Assembly (NCBI RefSeq): GCF_003030465.1
Contig: NZ_CP028339.1
Location: 1-64,000 of the forward strand
Direction of reading: 5' to 3'
Length of the DNA: 64,000 nt
Source: Thauera aromatica K172
Lineage (GTDB): Bacteria > Pseudomonadota > Gammaproteobacteria > Burkholderiales > Rhodocyclaceae
Of the stretch, positions 12,810 through 20,283 are shown one piece after another; the first letter of the stretch is position 1; each line of letters begins with the position of its first letter. The notes under the pieces are model-generated. The model saw nothing but the letters and a program-made list of their open reading frames with translations. It was not told the origin of the DNA and made no database searches. The position numbers were made by a program, and so were the translations under genes.

Positions 12810-14920
12810 TGAACTTCCTGATCGCCGACACTTTTACAGACAGTCTGGCCAAGCTGACTGGTGAAGAGCAGAAAGCCGTCAAAACGACGGCCTTTGACCT
12901 CCAGCTGAACCCAGCCAGCCCCGGGATGAGCTTCCACAAGCTGGATCGGGCCAAGGACAAGAACTTCTGGTCGGTGCGGGTCAGCAGCGACATTCGGCTG
13001 ATCGTTCACCGAAGCGAATCCAGCCTTCTGCTCTGCTACGTCGATCACCATGACAAGGCATACGAATGGGCCGAGCGCCGTAAGCTTGAGACGCATCCAA
13101 CGACCGGCGCGGCGCAGTTGATCGAGATCCGCGAGACGCTCAAGGAAGTGATCGTTCCTGTCTATGTGCAGGGCGAGCCACCGCTCGAAACAAGGACCTC
13201 AAAGCCTGCACCGGCGGCGAAGCTGCTGTTCCAGGGCGTGCCCGACGGAGAGTTGCTGGGCTACGGCGTACCGCCGGAGTGGTTGGCCGATGTACGTCAC
13301 GCCACCGACGAAAACCTGCTTGCCCTCGCCGATCATTTGCCCGCCGAGGCCGCCGAAGCCCTGCTCGAGTTGGCGACCGGTGGCAAACCTCGCGTGCCGG
13401 CACCTTCGCCGGCCAACCCGTTCGAGCATCCTGACGCCCAACGCAGATTCCGGGTTATGGGTAACGTCGAGGAGCTTCAGCGCGCCCTCGATTTCCCGTG
13501 GGAGAAGTGGACTGTCTTCCTTCACCCCGAACAGCGCCAATGGGTGGAACGGGTTTACAACGGTCCTGCGCGTGTCTCCGGTTCGGCCGGTACCGGCAAG
13601 ACCATCGTGGCCTTGCACCGTGCTGCGTACCTTGCGCGTCAGCATCCCGATGCCCGCGTACTGCTGACCACCTTCTCCGATGCGTTGGCGAACGCCCTCC
13701 AATCCAAGCTCAACCGGCTGCTGACCCAGGAGCCTCGCCTCGCAGAACGGATTGATGTGCACTCCCTCCAGGCTATTGGCCTTCGTCTCTACAAGACCCA
13801 AGTCGGCGTAGGTCAACTGGCAACCCCCGGGGACATTCGCCTGCTTATCGATGAGGCCGCGCAAGCCGTTCCAGGACATGGTTTTGGGCGCCATTTTCTA
13901 CTGACTGAATGGGAGCACGTGGTCGACGCATGGCAGCTCGATCGCTGGGAGGCCTATCGCGACGTGGCACGTCTCGGTAGAAGGACCCGTCTGCCCGAAG
14001 GACGGCGGGCGGTCCTGTGGTCGATCTTCGAGCGCGTTCGGTCGGGCCTGCGCGACAAGGGACTCGTCACGACCTCTGAGCTCTTCACAACCTTGGCGAG
14101 TGCCCTGAAGAAAAGGAGCAATCCTGTTTTCGATTTCGCCGTGGTCGATGAAGCTCAGGACCTTGGAGTGGCTCACCTACGGTTTCTGGTGGCGTTGGGA
14201 GGTGGAGACGGGAGCGTTCGTCCGAACGCGCTGTTCTTCGCTGGCGACCTCGGGCAGCGAATCTTCCAGCAGCCCTTCCCCTGGAAGGGGCTGGGCGTAG
14301 ATGTACGCGGCCGTTCCCGCACACTTCGCGTCAATTACCGGACGTCGCACCAGATCCGCAGCCAGGCAGACCGCTTGCTGGACCCGACGGTGGCCGACGT
14401 CGATGGCAACGCAGAAGATCGGAGCGACACCGTATCTGTTTTCAACGGCCCGCCACCCCGTGTTCGGATCCTGAGTGATCACGACGAGGAAAGCGACGTC
14501 GTCGGGCAATGGCTCGTCGAATGTACGGCGGATGGCATTCAGCCCCATGAGACCGGTGTCTTCGTACGCTCCGACGCCCAGATCGGACGGGCAGTACGAG
14601 CCGTCGAACTTGCTGGTTTGCCCTACCAGGTTCTGGACGACCACGTCGCGACGACACACGGCCATTTGTCAGTCAGCACCATGCATCTTGCGAAGGGCTT
14701 GGAGTTTCGCGCGGTGGCGGTGATGGCTTGTGACGATGAAGTCATCCCCCTTCAGGAGCGGATCGAAACCGTCGGCGATGACGGCGATCTTCAGGAGGTG
14801 TATGAAACAGAACGCCATCTGCTTTACGTCGCGTGCACGCGCGCTCGGGATCGTTTGCTTGTCACCGGCACCGCGCCATCATCGGAGTTTCTGGACGACC
14901 TCGCACCGCCAGCAGGCTGA
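12809..14920 (+). CDS. UvrD-type helicase with N-terminal RelE/ParE-like domain
   Basis: The 703-aa protein joins two parts. Residues 1 to about 92 read like a RelE/ParE toxin: FTDSLAKLTGEEQKAV helix, LNPASPGM turn, HKLDRAKDKNFWSVRV, then SSDIRLIVHR and a final CYVDHHDKAYEW. Arg63 and Tyr85 fall at positions equivalent to functional RelE residues, while the usual second arginine is replaced by His/Asp. From about residue 245 it is an SF1 helicase: Walker A GSAGTGKT at 258-265, Walker B VVDEAQDLG near 446, TMHLAKGLEFRAV, and the terminal LLYVACTRARDRLLVTG. It overlaps the HNH gene by 1 bp and ends the four-gene operon. No separate antitoxin gene is adjacent. A role in defence is inferred from context. 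Confidence 0.88.
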   Translation: MNFLIADTFTDSLAKLTGEEQKAVKTTAFDLQLNPASPGMSFHKLDRAKDKNFWSVRVSSDIRLIVHRSESSLLLCYVDHHDKAYEWAERRKLETHPTTGAAQLIEIRETLKEVIVPVYVQGEPPLETRTSKPAPAAKLLFQGVPDGELLGYGVPPEWLADVRHATDENLLALADHLPAEAAEALLELATGGKPRVPAPSPANPFEHPDAQRRFRVMGNVEELQRALDFPWEKWTVFLHPEQRQWVERVYNGPARVSGSAGTGKTIVALHRAAYLARQHPDARVLLTTFSDALANALQSKLNRLLTQEPRLAERIDVHSLQAIGLRLYKTQVGVGQLATPGDIRLLIDEAAQAVPGHGFGRHFLLTEWEHVVDAWQLDRWEAYRDVARLGRRTRLPEGRRAVLWSIFERVRSGLRDKGLVTTSELFTTLASALKKRSNPVFDFAVVDEAQDLGVAHLRFLVALGGGDGSVRPNALFFAGDLGQRIFQQPFPWKGLGVDVRGRSRTLRVNYRTSHQIRSQADRLLDPTVADVDGNAEDRSDTVSVFNGPPPRVRILSDHDEESDVVGQWLVECTADGIQPHETGVFVRSDAQIGRAVRAVELAGLPYQVLDDHVATTHGHLSVSTMHLAKGLEFRAVAVMACDDEVIPLQERIETVGDDGDLQEVYETERHLLYVACTRARDRLLVTGTAPSSEFLDDLAPPAG

Positions 14921-15236
14921 TGCAAAAGCCTGCTAACTAATTCGGCCGGTTGACGACAACTATCCCCGGCCGGTGATACGCACCCAGTCACTAACTGTTG
15001 TCCTTGGAGCGGGCCAGTGCCCCTCCACGCCGCCGTATGGCAGTAGACTAGACCGTCTTGATGAAGGCCCTGCTGTCGTCCGCACCAGCAGAGCAACCAC
15101 ACCGCGAGCCGGGCAGCGCCTGCGGAGAACTCGTGATGGTCGCCAACGATGACGACCATCTGGCGCACGATCCCGCTGGTATGCTCACTCTTTCGGAATG
15201 GCATGACCTCGAGCCACCGGGACCGGAGCGACCCGC
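14921..15236. other. Intergenic spacer after the R-M operon
   Basis: These 316 bp hold no gene that I can support. A weak inverted repeat (CGGCCGG ... CCGGCCG, about 14,943-14,975) follows the helicase stop but lacks a T-run, so I do not call it a terminator. A short open frame from 15,058 has no recognisable domain. The promoter of the membrane operon starting at 15,237 presumably lies here. Confidence 0.4.
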
Positions 15237-15848
15237 ATGAAAAAATTCATCCGCGACAACCCGACCATCGCCTTCGCGCTCGGCCTGCCGCTGCTGTTCG
15301 TCGCGGCCTTCCTCGCCATCTCGGGCATTCCCGCGCTGCTGGTCGCACCGGCGCAGTACGAGGTGCTGTACGCGACCAACTACAACTTCTACAACAACGC
15401 GCACAACGCGATCCAGATCGCGGTCGTGGGTGATCGCGTGCAGGTCAGCTACGTCGGCAACACGCAGCCCTACCAGACCCCGCGGCTGTGGCGCTTCAAT
15501 CCGAAAACCGGCGCGGTGAAGGAAATCGCGCTGCAGTTGCCGCCCGGCCTCGCACCCAACAGCGGGCGCCCGGTCGAGGCGGAGAAGACACCGAGCGTGA
15601 CCCCCATCGACATCCCCGACCTCGCCGAGCTCAAGGTCGATTCGTCAAGCCTGGCGCCCGACGGCTACACGTTCCGCAGCGGCGCCGACGGCTACGGCGG
15701 AAACGTCTTCGACGGCCTGTTCTTCGGTTCTTCGCGCTACCGGGTCCAGGCCGAACTCATCAAGGACCGGCGCAGCATCCGGCTACCCAACACCGAAGGC
15801 GCCTACTACGGCAACACGGTCCGCTTCGTCGGCTGGGTGCTGCCGTGA
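15237..15848 (+). CDS. Hypothetical membrane-anchored protein
   Basis: The 203-aa protein has one N-terminal membrane segment (about residues 10-35, FALGLPLLFVAAFLAISGIPALLV) and a presumably periplasmic remainder rich in aromatic residues and glycine, including GADGYGGNVFDGLFFG. I do not recognise a named family. It is translationally coupled to the next gene: the downstream GTG start overlaps this stop (GTGA at 15,845-15,848). Together they form a two-gene membrane operon of unknown function. Confidence 0.8.
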   Translation: MKKFIRDNPTIAFALGLPLLFVAAFLAISGIPALLVAPAQYEVLYATNYNFYNNAHNAIQIAVVGDRVQVSYVGNTQPYQTPRLWRFNPKTGAVKEIALQLPPGLAPNSGRPVEAEKTPSVTPIDIPDLAELKVDSSSLAPDGYTFRSGADGYGGNVFDGLFFGSSRYRVQAELIKDRRSIRLPNTEGAYYGNTVRFVGWVLP

Positions 15849-17035
15849 TCTGGCTCCTGCTGCTGATCGTGCTGATCGTCCTCGTCGGCGGCTGGTGGGC
15901 CTGGCCGCTGGCCGCGGCGCTGTTCGGCAGCCGCGCGATCCATGACAAGACCAGCGCGCTCGGCAAAATCGCCGAGTTGATGCGTGCCCATGACATCTCG
16001 CCGGCTGAAGTCGCCGCGGTATACCGCGATCCGGCACTGATCTCGACCGCGGCCCCCAAACGCAGCAGCGGCGAGATTGCACGGACGCTCTTCATCCACC
16101 TCGGCGCGATCTTCATCCTCGCCGGCATCGGCACCTACATCGGCATGTTCTGGAACCGCATGGGCAGCGTCATGCGCATCGTCGTCACCCTCGGCGTCGG
16201 CTATGCGCTGCTGGTCGTGCTGGTCTCAGCGCTGCACGAGAAGAAGTTTCCCAAGCTCGTCCTGCCGCTGACGCTGGCAACGGCGTTCATGCTGACGAGC
16301 GGCTGGTTCGTGTTCATCGACGAGGTCTTTCCGCGCGGCGACGACTGGCGGCTGGCTGCGCTCGCCGTCTTCGGCACGATGGCGATTCATCAGGGCCTGC
16401 TGTTTCGCCAGTACGCGCTGAGCGTGCTCGCCTTCACCGCCCTGTGCTTCGTCTACGGCTTTCTGTCGGTCGGCCTCGACCTGCTCGACGTGCCGGCGGG
16501 CTGCAGCGCGGTCGTCCTCGGTGCATCGTTGTTCCTGGTCGCCAGCGGGCTTGAAAAGTCGCCGCAGCACAGCCTCGCCGAGTTTGCCTACCTGATCGCG
16601 CTGTGCTGGCTCAACGCCGGCTTGTTCGACCGCGTCGCCGTCGCCGCCACGGCCGACTGGGCGGCGCTGCTGACCGGCGCCTCGGTCATGTCGGCCGCCT
16701 ACGGCCTGCACAAGGACGGGCGGCAGCTCCGGCTATCCGGCCTCGGCTACCTGATCGGCTCGGCGCTCGCCTACAGCGGCCTCTTCGACCTGCTGCGCCA
16801 GACCCCGGTCGAGCTGCTCTATTTCGCCGTCACCGCCGCGATGCTCTACGCCTGCGTGCGGCTGCAGAGTCGCGCGCTGCTCCTGACCACGGTGCTCGCG
16901 ATGCTCGGTTTCATCGGCTACTTCACCGCCCGACACTTCGTGGATTCGCTCGGCTGGCCGATCTCGCTGGTCCTCATGGGCGTCGCCTTCATCGGCGTCA
17001 GCACCCTGGCGATGCGGATCAAGCGGCAGATCTAA
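15845..17035 (+). CDS. Multi-pass membrane protein, DUF2157-like
   Basis: Start GTG 15,845 overlaps the preceding stop. The 396-aa protein begins with a transmembrane helix (VIWLLLLIVLIVLVGGWWAW). A short soluble stretch with the motif MRAHDISPAEVAAVY follows, then about ten more hydrophobic helices from about residue 78 onward (LFIHLGAIFILAGIGTYIGMF). This arrangement resembles DUF2157-type predicted membrane proteins, but no functional residue is known to me. The reading frame is open upstream to 15,488, where it overlaps the previous gene out of frame; that part is rejected as coding. Confidence 0.75.
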   Translation: MIWLLLLIVLIVLVGGWWAWPLAAALFGSRAIHDKTSALGKIAELMRAHDISPAEVAAVYRDPALISTAAPKRSSGEIARTLFIHLGAIFILAGIGTYIGMFWNRMGSVMRIVVTLGVGYALLVVLVSALHEKKFPKLVLPLTLATAFMLTSGWFVFIDEVFPRGDDWRLAALAVFGTMAIHQGLLFRQYALSVLAFTALCFVYGFLSVGLDLLDVPAGCSAVVLGASLFLVASGLEKSPQHSLAEFAYLIALCWLNAGLFDRVAVAATADWAALLTGASVMSAAYGLHKDGRQLRLSGLGYLIGSALAYSGLFDLLRQTPVELLYFAVTAAMLYACVRLQSRALLLTTVLAMLGFIGYFTARHFVDSLGWPISLVLMGVAFIGVSTLAMRIKRQI

Positions 17036-17169
17036 GGACCTTGGTCTGGAAGGGGCTGTACCGGTCGACCGTTTCCCTGCTGTACTCGCTATCCAAACGA
17101 CTACTGCGCTCCGGCTGTCACAGCGTCCGGTTTCGGCAGCATCCGCGAACAGGAACTTGCTGCCCCAAA

Positions 17170-17195
17170 ACAAACGCCAGGAACAAACGCCAGGA
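17170..17195. repeat. Tandem 13-bp direct repeat
   Basis: Two exact adjacent copies of ACAAACGCCAGGA occupy 17,170-17,182 and 17,183-17,195, directly upstream of the -35 element of the yefM/yoeB promoter. It may be a regulator site or a simple duplication; two copies are too few to tell. Confidence 0.7.
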
Positions 17196-17224
17196 TTGAC
17201 ACCACGTACGCTAACGCGTACGTT
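17196..17224 (+). promoter_or_regulatory. Promoter and operator of the YefM/YoeB module
   Basis: A sigma70-like promoter is readable: TTGACA at 17,196-17,201, a 17-bp spacer, and TACGTT at 17,219-17,224. A perfect inverted repeat, ACGTACGC-TAAC-GCGTACGT (17,204-17,223), fills the spacer and -10 box. YefM antitoxins autorepress by binding GTAC-containing palindromes over their promoter, so this is the likely operator. The ATG of the antitoxin is 24 bp downstream. Confidence 0.7.
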
Positions 17225-17247
17225 ATCCGCACCAACGGAGACCCGCA

Positions 17248-17490
17248 ATGACCACGCTCACCGCTTCCGAGGCACGGGCCAACCTGTACCGCCTCATCGA
17301 TCAGGCCGCAGAGTCCCATCAGCCCATTCACATCGCGGGCAAGCGCACGAGCGCCGTCTTGCTCTCCGCGGAAGACTGGCAGGCCATCCAGGAAACGCTT
17401 CACCTGCTTTCCATCCCGGGGATGCGCGAGTCCATCAAGGAGGGCATGGCCGAGCCGCTTGACGAGAGCGCCCGGGAGCTCGACTGGTGA
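17248..17490 (+). CDS. yefM: Antitoxin, Phd/YefM family
   Basis: The 80-aa protein has the Phd/YefM N-terminal DNA-binding and dimerisation fold (MTTLTASEARANLYRLIDQA, then HIAGKRTSAVLLSAEDW). The C-terminal tail (SIPGMRESIKEGMAEPL) is the part that wraps and blocks the toxin in this family. It is expected to neutralise the YoeB-type toxin encoded next and to repress the shared promoter. Its stop overlaps the toxin start (GTGA at 17,487). Confidence 0.92.
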   Translation: MTTLTASEARANLYRLIDQAAESHQPIHIAGKRTSAVLLSAEDWQAIQETLHLLSIPGMRESIKEGMAEPLDESARELDW

Positions 17491-17750
17491 GCTGGCAGCT
17501 CGTGTTCTCGAACCACGCCCAGAAGGACGCGAAGAAGCTGGCGGCCGCCGGCCTGAAGTCGAAGGCCCAGGACTTGCTCGCGATCCTGGCGAATGATCCC
17601 TTCCAGACGCCCCCGCCCTACGAGAAGCTCGTGGGCGACCTTGCCGGGGCCTACTCGCGCCGGATCAACATCCAGCACCGCCTGGTCTATGAGGTCTTCG
17701 CCGAGGAGCGCGTGGTTCGCGTGCTGAGGATGTGGTCGCATTACGAGTAG
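17487..17750 (+). CDS. yoeB: Toxin, Txe/YoeB family mRNA interferase
   Basis: The 87-aa toxin of the RelE superfamily is expected to cleave mRNA on the ribosome when freed from YefM. The fold signature is clear: WQLVFSNHAQKDAKKL at the start, then PPYEKLVGDLAGAYSRRINIQHRLVYEV. The C-terminal RMWSHYE holds the His-Tyr pair of YoeB active sites. The GTG start overlaps the antitoxin stop. All expected residues are present, so the toxin should be active. Confidence 0.92.
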   Translation: MSWQLVFSNHAQKDAKKLAAAGLKSKAQDLLAILANDPFQTPPPYEKLVGDLAGAYSRRINIQHRLVYEVFAEERVVRVLRMWSHYE

Positions 17751-17787
17751 GAAGGCGGGCTGTATTGCGGCGTTCGACATCGCGTCC

Positions 17788-17816
17788 TTGATTGATTCAT
17801 TTTCAATCACTATGAT
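17788..17816 (+). promoter_or_regulatory. Promoter and operator of the CopG/ParE module
   Basis: TTGATT (17,788-17,793) and TATGAT (17,811-17,816) are separated by 17 bp, a good sigma70-type promoter. An inverted repeat TGATTGA-N7-TCAATCA (17,789-17,809) sits over the -35 and spacer. It fits autoregulation by the ribbon-helix-helix antitoxin encoded at 17,898. The local AT-richness stands out from the surrounding sequence. Confidence 0.65.
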
Positions 17817-17897
17817 TTTTTCAGCATCGCACTGAACGCATGAAGCGGCTCCTCAGGACCGCTTCCCGGCACCCGCTCCCAACCGACGAGTCTCCAG

Positions 17898-18167
17898 ATG
17901 ACGCAAGCCGCAACCAAAGTGCTCACCGCCCATGTGCCGCTCCCGCTCGCCGAGAAGGTCGATCAGATGGCCGCGAGGCTGGAGCGCTCGCGCGGCTGGA
18001 TCATGAAGCAAGCGCTCTCCGCCTGGATCGCCCAGGAGGAAGAGCGCGATCGCCTGACCCAGGAGGCGCTCGCCGATGTGGACGCCGGTCTCGTCGTCGA
18101 CCATCTCGCGGTGCAGACCTGGGCCGACAGCCTGGGCACCGACCAGCCCCTGCCGCTGCCGCGCTGA
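17898..18167 (+). CDS. Antitoxin, CopG-type ribbon-helix-helix
   Basis: The 89-aa protein has the ribbon-helix-helix pattern KVLTAHVPLPLAEKVDQMAARLERSRGWIMKQAL, typical of CopG/ParD-like antitoxins that bind their operator as dimers. The acidic C-terminal half (EEERDRLTQEALADVDAGL) probably contacts the toxin. Its stop overlaps the start of the ParE toxin (TGATG at 18,165), as in most such modules. Confidence 0.88.
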   Translation: MTQAATKVLTAHVPLPLAEKVDQMAARLERSRGWIMKQALSAWIAQEEERDRLTQEALADVDAGLVVDHLAVQTWADSLGTDQPLPLPR

Positions 18168-18445
18168 TGGAGCTGAAATGGACCAGCAAGGCGCTTGCCG
18201 ATCTGGCGCGCCTTCATGAGTTCCTGGCGCTGGTGAACAGGCAGGCCGCTGCAAAGACGGTACAGGCGCTGACCAAGGCCCCGATCATCCTGCTGAGCAA
18301 CCCGCGCATCGGCGAACAGCTTTTCCAGTTCGCGCCGCGCGAGGTACGGCGGATCCTGGTCGCGCAGTACGAGGTGCGCTACGAGATCCGGGACTCGGTC
18401 ATCTACGTCCTGCGGCTGTGGCACACCCGAGAGGACCGTGCCTGA
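18167..18445 (+). CDS. parE: Toxin, RelE/ParE family
   Basis: The 92-aa toxin of the ParE branch starts MELKWTSKALADLARLHEFL. The core REVRRILVAQYEVRYEI and the end VIYVLRLWHTREDR are typical of ParE toxins, several of which poison gyrase; the target here is not evident from sequence. It is the second gene of the CopG/ParE module and overlaps the antitoxin by 1 bp. The jetA-like remnant begins 3 bp after its stop. Confidence 0.9.
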   Translation: MELKWTSKALADLARLHEFLALVNRQAAAKTVQALTKAPIILLSNPRIGEQLFQFAPREVRRILVAQYEVRYEIRDSVIYVLRLWHTREDRA

Positions 18446-18448
18446 CCC

Positions 18449-18517
18449 ATGCCCCTCGACTTCGCCACCCTCGACGCCCTGCGCAGCCACCACCCTGCCT
18501 GGCGCCTGCTGCGCTCC
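18449..18517 (+). pseudogene. Truncated 5' remnant of a DUF3375 (JetA-like) gene
   Basis: An ATG with upstream GAGGA opens a 23-codon stretch reading LDALRSHHPAWRLLRS near its end. From memory this is very like the N-terminus of DUF3375 proteins, the JetA component of Wadjet plasmid-defence systems. The similarity stops abruptly after the Arg-Ser, and the frame continues into sequence antisense to the convergent gene ending at 18,563. No jetB, jetC or jetD follows. It reads as the stump left by a deletion; the family assignment rests on a short segment. Confidence 0.5.
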
Positions 18518-18562
18518 GGGGGTGAAGGCCAACGTGGAGTTCTTCGACGCCGCCCGTCCCGC

Positions 18563-19396
18563 TCAAGCACGCTTCCGTATCGCGTCGTTGGCCGCGTCGG
18601 CCGGCGGATGGAGCAAGCCTTGCGCGTGCAGGCGCGCGACGCTCCAGCCTGCGCCGAGCAGGATCATGCGGGTGTCGAGTTCGGCCGCGCGTGCGGGCGG
18701 AATGGAGACGCCGAGATCGTGCATGCGCCTGGCGCGCAGGGCGACCCAGCGCAGCGGGCGGCGGCGGGCGAGGGCGCGCCACAGCGCATGCGCCCCCTCC
18801 GACTGGCGTGCACCGCTGACCAGGCAGAAGCCGCGGTCGAGCCCCCAGCCGTACACCGCGCTGGCGATGCCGCGCCCCTGGTAGGCCGGGGCGTATTTGG
18901 AGTGCGGCGAGCGCACGTGACGATCGGTGCGGCGATCGACCTCGATCAGGCGATTGAACACGGTATAGCCCGCGAGCCGCGCGCGGGCCGGGTCTTCGAC
19001 GTAAACATAGTGTTCGCCGTCGGCCTCTCGATGGTGAAAGACCAGGCCGGGGAGCAGCGCAGGCAGGCGGGTGCAGCGGTGGATCGGGTCGCCCGGGCTG
19101 TGCAGCCGGCCGTACAGGGTGTCGAGTTCGGCTTCGATGCCGGCGTCGGGCCGATTGACGTCGATACGCAATTCCATCCGCGGCGGCGGCAGCACGCGGC
19201 GGAGGACGGCGGCGACTGCAGTGCCGAGCGCGGAGTGAAAGGCCGCGGGCCAGGCGGCACGCCCCACCGCCCGTGCGGCACCACTCGGCGGCGGCTGCGG
19301 AAAGGCGAGCGCCGAGCGCGGGGAGAAGCTGGAACGGTGGGAGCGCAGGGTAGGGCGGGCGGGCAGGCCGCGCCGGTGCAGGGCGAGGGTGTTCAT
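18563..19396 (-). CDS. Acetyltransferase-like hypothetical protein
   Basis: The 277-aa protein starts at ATG 19,396; the frame is open further upstream into the preceding gene. The central part (KYAPAYQGRGIASAVYGWGLDRG) resembles the acetyl-CoA-binding motif A (QxxGxG/A) of GNAT enzymes, preceded by strands such as EHYVYVEDPARARLAGYTVFNRLIEVD. The rest is Arg/Ala-rich and unassigned. Only 14 bp separate it from the beta-helix repeat gene upstream, so the two are probably one operon and may act together. The GNAT assignment is tentative. Confidence 0.7.
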   Translation of the reverse strand: MNTLALHRRGLPARPTLRSHRSSFSPRSALAFPQPPPSGAARAVGRAAWPAAFHSALGTAVAAVLRRVLPPPRMELRIDVNRPDAGIEAELDTLYGRLHSPGDPIHRCTRLPALLPGLVFHHREADGEHYVYVEDPARARLAGYTVFNRLIEVDRRTDRHVRSPHSKYAPAYQGRGIASAVYGWGLDRGFCLVSGARQSEGAHALWRALARRRPLRWVALRARRMHDLGVSIPPARAAELDTRMILLGAGWSVARLHAQGLLHPPADAANDAIRKRA

Positions 19397-19410
19397 GGCG
19401 CGACCTCCGC

Positions 19411-20283
19411 TCAGTACGCCGCCGGGCCGGCCCACCAGCCGCTCATCAGGCCTGCGGGGCGCTGCGGCGCGCTCACTCGCGCGCTCGCTTCCCAGGCTGC
19501 CATCTGCACGTCGAGACCGGCGAACACGCCATAGCCCGCACCGGCGCGGATCGCCTCCCCGGCGACCAGGCTCTCGCCGGCGCGAATCGCGCCCGCGGCG
19601 GCGATCACGCCACCGGCCTTGATCCCCCAGCCGGCTTCGAGGTGCAGGCCGGCATGGATCGAGCCGCCCGCGGCGATCCCCTGCCCGGCACGCAGCGTGT
19701 CCGCCACCCGAATGTCAGCGCCCGCCTGCAGCCCCCTGGCGCAACGCACGCCTTCGTCGGCGAGCAGATCGAGACCGACGCAGACGTTGCCGGCCACAAG
19801 CAGGCGGGCGCCGCAGCGCAGGTCCCAGCCGGTGCGCAGACCGCCGTCGCAACGCAGCTCGCCCGCGCAGTCCACGCCCCAGTCCGCGCGCAGGTCGCCA
19901 CCGACGTGCACGCCGGCTTCGCCACGCACGCCGCCGCCCGCCCGCAGGTCGGCGCCGATCCGGACTTCACCGCCCGCGCGCACCCCACCTCCGGCCTGCA
20001 GCGAACGGCCGACGCGGAGCACGCCATCGACGTCCACCCCGCCGCGCACTTCGAGCGTGCCGGCAAACACGATCGCGTCGGCCTCGATCGCATCGACCAC
20101 ACGCACCTCGTCGGTGGGGCCGAACTGCTCGAGCAGCCAGCAGGCGTCGCCGACGCGGCCGGCGGCGACCATCTCGTCGAGCATGGCCTGGTAGTTGCCG
20201 CCTTCGCCGAACTGGCGGACGAACCAGCGGAATCCATCGGTGCAGGGCCGCTTCGCCCTGACGAAACTTCTGGTGAGAACCAT
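19411..20283 (-). CDS. Glycine-rich beta-helix-like repeat protein
   Basis: The protein is about 290 aa (ATG 20,283 chosen; in-frame ATGs also occur at 20,301 and 20,316). Residues 1 to about 60 form a helical head (FRWFVRQFGEGGNYQAMLDE, AGRVGDACWLLEQFG). The remainder is a long degenerate repeat, with units such as GGVRAGGEVRIGADLRA and GGDLRADWGVDCAGELR. These alternate hydrophobic and Gly/Ala residues at about 6-residue spacing, roughly 18 residues per coil. The pattern suggests a bactofilin-like or left-handed beta-helix, which could polymerise or act as a scaffold. No signal peptide is evident. It is followed in the same direction by the acetyltransferase-like gene. Confidence 0.75.
   Translation of the reverse strand: MVLTRSFVRAKRPCTDGFRWFVRQFGEGGNYQAMLDEMVAAGRVGDACWLLEQFGPTDEVRVVDAIEADAIVFAGTLEVRGGVDVDGVLRVGRSLQAGGGVRAGGEVRIGADLRAGGGVRGEAGVHVGGDLRADWGVDCAGELRCDGGLRTGWDLRCGARLLVAGNVCVGLDLLADEGVRCARGLQAGADIRVADTLRAGQGIAAGGSIHAGLHLEAGWGIKAGGVIAAAGAIRAGESLVAGEAIRAGAGYGVFAGLDVQMAAWEASARVSAPQRPAGLMSGWWAGPAAY

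Noticed and set aside
14943-14975. Terminator after the R-M operon
   Set aside because: Short GGCC-rich arms that are self-complementary, long loop, no T-run.
17170-17195. CRISPR-like repeat
   Set aside because: Two directly abutting copies without spacers; not an array.
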